Shown: in pieces, positions 15,901 through 21,301 of the stretch | Layout of the letters: each line of letters opens with the position of its first letter | Position numbering within the stretch: the first letter of the stretch is position 1 | Translations under genes and position numbers: made by a program | The notes under the pieces: generated by a model | Database searches by the model: none | Seen by the model: only the letters and a program-made list of their open reading frames with translations | Told to the model about the DNA's origin: nothing | IMG/VR virus record: IMGVR_UViG_3300018019_000171 | Span: 1 to 23,241 of that record | Source of the DNA: a virus | DNA length: 23,241 nucleotides | Strand: one strand, 5' to 3'

Positions 15901-16071
15901 GACCTGAATCCGGTGGCGGGATTGTCGCGCGGACTGCCCGGCCGGCTCAGTGAGCGGTGGCGCACGAGGTTCACCAATGGAGCGATTCCCGATGCGTGGT
16001 TCTCCATGAAGTATTCGTGCCTGTTTATCAATCCCATGTTCGGAGCGCGTGAGTCCGGGGAGAACCACTAG
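12991..16071 (+). CDS. large tail hub/nozzle-like structural protein
   Basis: A 1026-aa protein. The N-terminus (FTRWLGLVDEDDPTNIPMGC, then ALAQNCRFSLTEVETRFGIQ) resembles short-tail nozzle/stabilisation proteins, which begin with a similar 'collect the Asn-Cys/Arg-Phe-Gly' motif and form the distal tail plug. Residues about 240-345 and 380-480 look like two related FN3-like beta repeats (GLDVYIEITFVNAQGETIGS versus GRDIYVVQTYSSAGGETTPG). The second half (600-900) has propeller-like strands (WVSLAADPESYYGDTSVIVV, WIKVGPCGPRAVDVCGQFMV, TIWCAIDIEQHEVRMGFPVG). There is no catalytic motif. It starts at ATG 12991 with only a weak Shine-Dalgarno. Its size and position fit a nozzle or receptor-facing tail protein; which of these is uncertain. 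Confidence 0.6.
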   Translation: MANYGDSTKVEFTRWLGLVDEDDPTNIPMGCAALAQNCRFSLTEVETRFGIQTTIQGKNRSPVTGLLGGAFTPETATQSYFQAILLFDYAGALQIENPTGTGRTSSITGPLVTLPTQSHMIGSQAYNRAWMSFSDLLTPTANPAVYDLATQNLYPYGMKPLGFGWYAGAQVLVGECCTSSQIQYGATVAVGNGHLYICTVAGACGDTQPVWPLTEGGTVVDGDVTWKEQTPVLANRLPLPSAPTLTRVSGAGALAAGLDVYIEITFVNAQGETIGSLPSFIPSTVLNDKINVTIPTLASLPGWVQSLPNYYIPTGAQIYVAGVIATTGAPPVGAYNQLAGGPFALGSTVPITVLPIESPAINPPSSNSARVTNGMIPVPDVEPIITELGGNYGAFPAGRDIYVVQTYSSAGGETTPGPANSIINTQLDDAFSGTAEFPAGYPVVYVNIYECDVPTGTTFGGADFPPFAQFSYVGSFVNNELYTVSQSATGPAPPTVNLSGAVGNIQCDLPQGGPNGTQGLRWAILAYEDMFDTVSGIQEAAAFSYDVDANGYEIGVFNLPTGPSYIQNVIVGFAVADGLSSGPFFYLPLADTSDGIPVTATILPNGTYSANFNFTDEFLEGSISITDRLRCIQPQQCVDLYYSPSVDRIFQTGVPGYYSGHWVSLAADPESYYGDTSVIVVGNDDGERAWCVREFRGTVYSLRERSAFELQPSTADPSTWSVTQRWIKVGPCGPRAVDVCGQFMVFVHSSGIYKYENDYPELVSKELPRWWNTINWKAQHTIWCAIDIEQHEVRMGFPVGASTVPNVVLTLNYEEGWNNPLLFSRYSGKEITIEQCRKYSVDTIAAYIGARLYRTIAGEPDPVEGPVDTTEEIERQYISQFVFASSAPDGTVQAVTPGVYNDNGAGIDCQYETVASQEAMTLCKLVGINMNARGNGSLFVSFLPGAYRVEDFTGENNQKNLEVRVRPFQLDLNPVAGLSRGLPGRLSERWRTRFTNGAIPDAWFSMKYSCLFINPMFGARESGENH

Positions 16072-16073
16072 AC

Positions 16074-17159
16074 ATGCCGCCACTCAGCCGCGCACAGATC
16101 AACGGGATCAAAGACTTCAGCCTCCGCACCGTCCTTCTGTCCGTTCACGACCAGCTAACGCTGCTCAATCTGGCGACGGGAACGAACTGGCTGGAGCCGA
16201 CCAACTCGCCGCAGCATCCGGCCATCGCGCCGCCACCGAGGGCAGGTTTCTCCGTCGTCGGCGCCAATGGAGCATTCAACGTCCAGATCGCCAACGCCGC
16301 CCAGTCCGCCAACAAGCCGCTGTACCACGAATTAAGCTATTCACCTTCTCCCAGCTTCACCTCGGACGTGACCACGCTGCCGGCCTCAACAGCCACACAG
16401 CAGACGGTCCCATCGCCGGGGATAACGGCACATTGGCGCTTGCGCTCGAGCTACGACCTGAGCAACTGGAACGAGTACCAGCTTCATCCGGGGGGGACGG
16501 TAGCGGCCGGGCTGCAATCGTCGGCCGCCTCTGAATCGGCGCTGCCCCTGAACCAGACGAACTTCGCCAGCATTGACTCGTTCTCGACAGGGCTGGCGGT
16601 AAACATCAGAATCTATGGCCGAGCAGGGCCGACATCGCAGTACGCAGCGGTCAAGGGGGGAACACAAACTCTTCTCCCGTCAGCCTCAATCATCAACGCG
16701 AAGCCAAACTCGACGCAGGTGGTAGGTTACGATGGGTCGAATTACATGGTGCGCAACACGATGCCTGCCGTCCTGGCTGACGGCATCATACCAACCGGCA
16801 ATGTGTCAGTCGTTGGACTTCCTGCGCCGACGCCCCCGACAATCCATCCGATTCTCCAAAGTGGATACATCGTCGGCTATGAGATTGTAGACGGAGGGGC
16901 GGGCGCAACTGGGCCTTATGACCTTAATCTAGGGAGTGTGGGCGGCGGTAAGAACGCAGCCCCTGGGGCTCAAACCATCAAGAACGGAGTGCTCGTAGCC
17001 ATCGCGCCGGGAAACCCCGGCAACGGCTCATACTCGGGAGGAACGAATGTGTCGGTCCAAGGTGGGGTTTTGAATACGCCTTCGGGTGGAGGCCGGAATA
17101 TCGGTGGCAACGGCGGACGTCTCGTAACGAACGATGGAACGACAGGATCATCGACATGA
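16074..17159 (+). CDS. putative tail fibre-like protein with FN3-like domain
   Basis: A 361-aa protein. Residues about 58-155 read as a fibronectin type III-like beta domain (GAFNVQIANA, HELSYSPSPSFTSDVTTL, AHWRLRSSYDLSNWNEYQL). Residues 180-260 are further beta-rich, and the last 100 residues are glycine/asparagine-rich (GGAGATGPYDLNLGSVGGG, GNGSYSGGTNVSVQGG), a composition common in fibre shafts or tips. The ATG abuts the preceding TAG, and the stop overlaps the next gene in ATGA. Attachment to the tail or host surface is inferred from composition and position. Confidence 0.6.
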   Translation: MPPLSRAQINGIKDFSLRTVLLSVHDQLTLLNLATGTNWLEPTNSPQHPAIAPPPRAGFSVVGANGAFNVQIANAAQSANKPLYHELSYSPSPSFTSDVTTLPASTATQQTVPSPGITAHWRLRSSYDLSNWNEYQLHPGGTVAAGLQSSAASESALPLNQTNFASIDSFSTGLAVNIRIYGRAGPTSQYAAVKGGTQTLLPSASIINAKPNSTQVVGYDGSNYMVRNTMPAVLADGIIPTGNVSVVGLPAPTPPTIHPILQSGYIVGYEIVDGGAGATGPYDLNLGSVGGGKNAAPGAQTIKNGVLVAIAPGNPGNGSYSGGTNVSVQGGVLNTPSGGGRNIGGNGGRLVTNDGTTGSST

Positions 17160-17530
17160 ACTGGATTGTGAGAGAAGGACCGGAGCACAACAGCATCGAC
17201 GGGCGGACGCACGTTCACCACGTCCATTTGGTGAACAAGGTCACGGGCGGCGAGCACAACATCGATCTACTGCTCAGTGCGCATAGCTGCCCGGAATGCC
17301 AGCGCCCATACACGCAAAACGATCTTGGGCACCTCGACCCGGCCAAGGAGATCAAAGCCGCGCTGGAGACGCTGGAGGCAAACCACGCCGCCATCATGGC
17401 CTACGCGCAGCGGCACGGCGTCCCGGTGGTGCTCGGGCCTCTGGCGTCGCTGCTTCCCGCGGGGCATCGGATCACCACGCACGGCAACCTGCGGCTGCTT
17501 CACCTGCCAAGGGGAGGCGCGACCAGGTGA
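17156..17530 (+). CDS. hypothetical protein with CxxC and His cluster
   Basis: A 124-aa protein coupled to both neighbours (ATGA with the fibre-like gene, GTGA with the GNAT-like gene). The N-terminus has a His cluster HVHHVH (residues 19-24), followed by a single CPEC (C45, C48), so a mixed Cys/His metal site is possible. The C-terminal half is helical (KEIKAALETLEANHAAIMAYAQRHG) with an Ala/Leu/Pro-rich end. No family is recognised. Its operon position suggests a minor structural or assembly protein. Confidence 0.6.
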   Translation: MNWIVREGPEHNSIDGRTHVHHVHLVNKVTGGEHNIDLLLSAHSCPECQRPYTQNDLGHLDPAKEIKAALETLEANHAAIMAYAQRHGVPVVLGPLASLLPAGHRITTHGNLRLLHLPRGGATR

Positions 17531-17955
17531 CGCCCATCAACCTCTATCCGGCGAGACCGGAGGATCTGGTGGCTATCCGCCGCTTCCACCGCGAGCAGAA
17601 CGAGCGCGACGGCACGAGCTACCCACTCCCGCGCTTCTTCAACAAGGACGGCAACCCATCGATGGCGGTCCCTGTGTCGCTGGTTGGCAAAGAGGACGGA
17701 TCGAGCGAACCGCTTCAGGCTATATGGGTTGAGCGGCGCGCCGAGCTGATGTTTGCTGGCTGTGATCCCAGGGCTACGGCGTTCGCACGGAGGGACATTG
17801 AGAGCCTGGCAGCGGTCCTCTCGTGGCTTGGATACAACGGCGTTCACTGCGATGTTCCGATTGCGCTGGCCGAGACCATCGGTAAGCCGCTCATCAAATC
17901 AGGGTTTGAAAGAAACGATAACCGTCTGGCCCACTTCTACAGAGATACGAGGTAA
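17527..17955 (+). CDS. GNAT-like protein of the internal-virion module
   Basis: A 142-aa protein with the opening of a GNAT acetyltransferase fold (INLYPARPEDLVAIRRFHRE), a middle strand region (QAIWVERRAELMFAGCDP) and a C-terminal part (DVPIALAETIGKPLIKSGFERNDNRLAHFYRD) like the last GNAT strands. I see no clear acetyl-CoA-binding loop (Q/R-x-x-G-x-G/A), so catalysis is doubtful. The GTG start at 17527 overlaps the preceding stop (GTGA) and has GGGGAGG nine bases upstream. An upstream in-frame extension to 17296 would overlap the preceding gene and is rejected. GNAT-like proteins are known among internal virion genes of some podophages, which fits this neighbourhood. Confidence 0.55.
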   Translation: MTPINLYPARPEDLVAIRRFHREQNERDGTSYPLPRFFNKDGNPSMAVPVSLVGKEDGSSEPLQAIWVERRAELMFAGCDPRATAFARRDIESLAAVLSWLGYNGVHCDVPIALAETIGKPLIKSGFERNDNRLAHFYRDTR

Positions 17956-17957
17956 AA

Positions 17958-18764
17958 ATGTCAAGAGCCGCTCAGCAGGACGTAATGGACACCGCATCCA
18001 GTGAATCAGCGACAAATGAGGCAGCCGCACAGAAATCAGAGCAAGCCACTGAGGCTGACATCGGCCAGCAGCAATCCGCTCTCGCCAAGTTTGCCTCCCA
18101 AAATCCCTATGTCCAGGGCGGCCAGGCTCAAGTTGTGACCAATCAGCAAGTGGCAGGGACGGCTGATGCTACGGCGGCTGCGGCTCAGGCAAAGAACCAG
18201 CAGCAGGCGCAGAGAACCGGACAGAACGCGGCAGCGGGTGTCGCAGCTGGAGAGGCTGAGCAGCAGGCTGCCCAGCGGACGATGGGCACAGAGGAGGCCG
18301 GGGCCACGCAAAGCAGACTGGCAGCCGGGGCGGCTTACGGCCAAGCGGTTCAGCAGGCCGGCGCGGGCATCACTGACCAGCAGGCGAAACTGGCTGGGAT
18401 ACAGCAAGGAGCATCTCAGGGCGAGTTGGGCGTTGAGGAGCAGGCCGCGCAGACGCCGAGTTGGACTGACATGGGAGGGACTCTCTTACTTGGAGGATCG
18501 TCGGGTATCTGCTGGGTAGCGGCTGCGACATTTGGGGGCTGGTACGAACCCCGGACGGTCCTTGTCAGGGAATGGATGTTCGGACCGTTCCGGGCATCCT
18601 GGTACGGGAGATTCCTCACCGATCTCTACAAGAAATACGGAGAACGGGCCGCCGCTCTGATGGGGAAAAATCGGCTCATTCGGTGGGTGCTTATGAGGCT
18701 GATGGAAAGCGCACTCTACCAGGCCAGAAAAGATCAGGAAAGGGGTAAAGGTGGTAATCCGTAG
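17958..18764 (+). CDS. internal virion protein candidate with CFI-box-like C-terminal domain
   Basis: A 268-aa protein in two parts. Residues 1-165 are Ala/Gln/Glu-rich and helical with low complexity (AAAAQAKNQQQAQRTGQNAA), as in T7 gp14-like ejection proteins. Residues about 178-260 form a distinct domain: GICWVAAATFGGW with Cys185, then RTVLVREWMFGPFRASWYGR, a helix FLTDLYKKYGERAAALM, and IRWVLMRLMESALYQA. This order (Cys-aromatic-x-A-x-A-x-G, then VRE-aromatic, then Y-x-x-G-x-x-A) matches my memory of the CFI-box C-terminal domain. Its function is not known, but membrane association is plausible. It lies between two GNAT-like genes, and its 3' end overlaps the next start by 14 bases. Confidence 0.6.
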   Translation: MSRAAQQDVMDTASSESATNEAAAQKSEQATEADIGQQQSALAKFASQNPYVQGGQAQVVTNQQVAGTADATAAAAQAKNQQQAQRTGQNAAAGVAAGEAEQQAAQRTMGTEEAGATQSRLAAGAAYGQAVQQAGAGITDQQAKLAGIQQGASQGELGVEEQAAQTPSWTDMGGTLLLGGSSGICWVAAATFGGWYEPRTVLVREWMFGPFRASWYGRFLTDLYKKYGERAAALMGKNRLIRWVLMRLMESALYQARKDQERGKGGNP

Positions 18765-19149
18765 GCTGGAAAAGCGCGACATCCCGAAATTGGAAGAAAT
18801 CTACCTGCGAGCGCCTGTGAAGTATGTTTTGCCGGCGCTCGACAGCCCCGAACTGTTTGAGGCTCTGGTGGCCGTAGACGAAAATGATGAACCTCATTTG
18901 ATGGTTTCAGCCTTGATGGTTGCAGAAATGATTCTGGTTATTGACCACAACTGGGAAACACCAGCATTGCGCGCCGAGGCTTTCGTCAGTCTATTTGTGG
19001 AGATGAAGTCTCGCCTGGAAGCGATGGGGGTAACAGATGCTTACGCTTTTATGGGTCCAAAAGTTCCGAGGGGCTTTGACCGGCTGCTGTATAAACTCGG
19101 CGCAATAGCTTCTGAATGTCGTCTAGTGAAATGGATTAAGGAGAGGTAA
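18751..19149 (+). CDS. second GNAT-like protein of the internal-virion module
   Basis: A 132-aa protein that opens MVIRRLEKRDIPKLEEIYLR, the classic first strand and helix of GNAT folds, then has two acidic-flanked strands (LVAVDENDEPHLMVSALMVA, EMILVIDHN) and a C-terminal part (DAYAFMGPKVPRGFDRLLYKLGA) like a late GNAT helix and strand. No convincing acetyl-CoA P-loop is visible. The GTG start overlaps the preceding gene by 14 bases, with AGGAAAGGGG upstream. It is similar in size and layout to the GNAT-like protein at 17527, though not an obvious duplicate at the sequence level. A structural or virion-associated role is inferred. Confidence 0.55.
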   Translation: MVIRRLEKRDIPKLEEIYLRAPVKYVLPALDSPELFEALVAVDENDEPHLMVSALMVAEMILVIDHNWETPALRAEAFVSLFVEMKSRLEAMGVTDAYAFMGPKVPRGFDRLLYKLGAIASECRLVKWIKER

Positions 19150-19152
19150 CGT

Positions 19153-19575
19153 ATGGGATTTCTGGCAGCGGGAGCAGGAGCGGCAGGTGGCGCGGCGGCG
19201 GGAGCAGGCGCGGGCGCGGGCGCAGCGGGGGCTGCAGGTGCAGCTGGAGCTGGCGCAGGAGCAGCCACAGCGGCGGGAGCAGCAGCGGCACCAGCACTAG
19301 CTTCGACGGCGGCGCCAGCACTGGCGGCACCCTCTTTCGGCACTCAAGCGTTAGGGGCGCTCAAGCAGGCGGGGCTGAATAAAATCAAGTCGCTTGGAAG
19401 TGGGGGTTCGCAGCAGCAGCCACAACAGGGTGGTGGGGGATTCCAAAGCATGGTGCCGTCCCTGTCTCCCATGTCGAGTGCGAGTATGGCACCGCCCGCG
19501 ACATCACGCTTTGCCTCCGGGCAAGACGAGGACGAGTTGCAGGGTAAGATTGCTGGGCCGCCCCGCCTTAACTAG
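19153..19575 (+). CDS. Ala/Gly-rich low-complexity protein of the internal-virion module
   Basis: A 140-aa protein. Residues 1-60 are nearly only Ala and Gly with a few Pro/Thr (for example GAGAGAGAAGAAGAAGAGAG), a glycine-zipper-like composition that could pack as membrane helices. Residues 62-80 (FGTQALGALKQAGLNKIKSL) could be an amphipathic helix, and the rest is Gln/Gly/Ser/Pro-rich and disordered. The DNA under residues 5-50 is a GC-rich, repetitive run. Such proteins may insert into the cell envelope during DNA ejection; that is inference from composition and neighbours. AAGGAGAGG lies before the ATG. Confidence 0.6.
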   Translation: MGFLAAGAGAAGGAAAGAGAGAGAAGAAGAAGAGAGAATAAGAAAAPALASTAAPALAAPSFGTQALGALKQAGLNKIKSLGSGGSQQQPQQGGGGFQSMVPSLSPMSSASMAPPATSRFASGQDEDELQGKIAGPPRLN

Positions 19576-19615
19576 CTGATCGGCGCGAAATACAACGCAA
19601 AAAAGGAGTTACCCC

Positions 19616-21301
19616 TTGGCTTTCTTTGATGATTCTGGTAAATCCGCACTGGCGCCTCTCGCGTCCTCTGGGCAAGATATTGAGGCGTATCTCGCCAGTC
19701 TAGGCAACGGCACTGGCGGCAATGTGCTCCCGTGGCCGGTACAGGGAGGCCCCCCAGCAGCGGCTGCACCAGTTCCCGTGGTACAGAGCCAGCTCGCCGC
19801 CCAGGCCGCCAGGCCGGCGCCCACGGTCACGCCGGCCGCCGCTACTGTCCAGCCGCAACCGCAGGCGCAACCCGCGCCCGTCTCTGCTGCCAATCTCCCA
19901 GCCCCGGCAGGAACCGCCGCTGCGCAGCCGCAGGGAACCGGCGCCGCGCCCGATTACCGGACCTCTGGGTTCGGGTTGAACTTCGGTGACAATCTGGCGA
20001 AGGGTGGCGCCCAGTCTGACGCTGGCCAGGGCGGAAACACTTACGCCATCACTGCCGCCCCGAACAGCCTGATGGATAAAGTTGCCTCGCATCTCGCTTC
20101 CAGCGGTGCGCAGCCCGCGGCTCCGGCGGCCACCGACTCAACAGGCGCGCCAACCGTCCCGGCGAGCGTGACACCATCGGGCGATGCCCAGACGGGGGCG
20201 GTCGACGAGAACCAGGCCGGGATACAGCGCGCCGGGCAGATGGCCGAGAAGTATTCGACGCAGCTCCAGGGTGATCCTACACTGCAGGCCACCCTGGCGC
20301 CCATTGAGGAGGCGCGCATGAAAGCCTCCACGCCGATCAATCCCAACGACTACAAACCGTCAGCCGGACGGCGCATCCTTCGTGGCCTCGAGGGGGCTGG
20401 TGTTGGATTCTCCAAACGCGGAATCTTCGGCGCTCTTGGAGGCGCAATTTCCCCGAAGAGTGAGGGCGTATCAGACTACAATGATCCGACTCGCCAGTTT
20501 GGGATTGCACAAACGATGCAGACTGGACGAGTGAACGCTCTCGGACAGCAGGAGGCGGAGGCGGAGAAAGTCTACACGGCGGATACCGGCCGCGCCAAAG
20601 ATGTCATCACGTCGATCAACGACCTCGGAAAGAACTACGCCGCTGGCGCCCAAGCCGGGACCAAAGAGGAACTGGCAAAGTCGCAGGCCGAGCGCGCCCA
20701 GGTGTACGGTCAGCTTGCCGACATCAAGCAGGAGGTCGCCGACTACCAATCGAACGGGAAGATGCCGACGACTTATGAGGGAACTGTTGCCGCCGCGCAT
20801 CTTGAAACCGACCCAGTGCGTAGAGCCGCGCTGGAGAGTGCCGCTCAGGAAATGGCAGCCACGGAAATCAAGAAGTTTCAGGGCAGTGCCCCTGGCGCCA
20901 AGCCACTCACAGCCGCTCAACAGGCGACAGCGATCAACGAGAAGAACAACGCTCTTGCGAAGGCTAAGGCCGTACTCGACAAGGCCGGGTATCCTCCTGA
21001 CCCGGATGATATTGCGGTAGCTCAAGAGGCCTACCAAGCCGCGCAGGACAGCTTCGAGCAGAAGCTGGGGGTCAGCACGGACGACCCTGGGCACATGGTA
21101 GTAGGAAGTGATCTGGCATGGCACCGCTCAGATGGCGGCGCGGCGGCGGCAGGGAGTTCAGCAAAGCCATCGGCAAAGAGGGCCGCGCCTCCGAAGGCCA
21201 CCGCCCCGGCGCCGAAGGGAGCCGCCGACATGGCACTCGGCTCCGATGGACAATACCATTACCGTGACGCAGGGAAGCACGATCTTGGGGTGGTGAAATA
21301 A
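19616..21301 (+). CDS. large internal virion (ejection) protein candidate
   Basis: A 561-aa protein starting at TTG 19616, chosen because AAAAGGAG (19601-19608) is ideally spaced and no ATG is nearby. Residues 1-20 (MAFFDDSGKSALAPLASSGQ) lead into a Pro/Ala/Gln-rich disordered region (about 45-125). Residues 200-300 are mixed, with an amphipathic segment RRILRGLEGAGVGFSKRGIF, and 300-500 are long helices, partly coiled-coil. The C-terminus is again Ala/Pro/Lys-rich and contains a near-repeat (MVVGSDLAWHRSDGG / MALGSDGQYHYRDAG). There is no catalytic motif. The composition and position before an SLT-domain gene fit the ejection-protein series of short-tailed phages. Confidence 0.55.
   Translation: MAFFDDSGKSALAPLASSGQDIEAYLASLGNGTGGNVLPWPVQGGPPAAAAPVPVVQSQLAAQAARPAPTVTPAAATVQPQPQAQPAPVSAANLPAPAGTAAAQPQGTGAAPDYRTSGFGLNFGDNLAKGGAQSDAGQGGNTYAITAAPNSLMDKVASHLASSGAQPAAPAATDSTGAPTVPASVTPSGDAQTGAVDENQAGIQRAGQMAEKYSTQLQGDPTLQATLAPIEEARMKASTPINPNDYKPSAGRRILRGLEGAGVGFSKRGIFGALGGAISPKSEGVSDYNDPTRQFGIAQTMQTGRVNALGQQEAEAEKVYTADTGRAKDVITSINDLGKNYAAGAQAGTKEELAKSQAERAQVYGQLADIKQEVADYQSNGKMPTTYEGTVAAAHLETDPVRRAALESAAQEMAATEIKKFQGSAPGAKPLTAAQQATAINEKNNALAKAKAVLDKAGYPPDPDDIAVAQEAYQAAQDSFEQKLGVSTDDPGHMVVGSDLAWHRSDGGAAAAGSSAKPSAKRAAPPKATAPAPKGAADMALGSDGQYHYRDAGKHDLGVVK

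Noticed and set aside
17296-17526. Upstream in-frame extension of the first GNAT-like gene
   Set aside because: It would overlap the well-formed 17156-17530 gene over 235 bases and reads as Arg/Ala/Gly-rich filler. GTG 17527 has a good RBS and a GTGA overlap with the preceding stop.
19168-19310. DNA tandem repeat or CRISPR-like array
   Set aside because: The repetitive GC-rich run has no constant unit or spacers. It is explained by Ala/Gly codons in the 19153 gene.
19041-19343. Minus-strand Ala/Pro-rich open frame opposite the Ala/Gly-rich gene
   Set aside because: It is the complement of an Ala/Gly repeat (Gly/Ala codons read as Ala/Pro on the other strand), with no RBS and against the direction of the operon.
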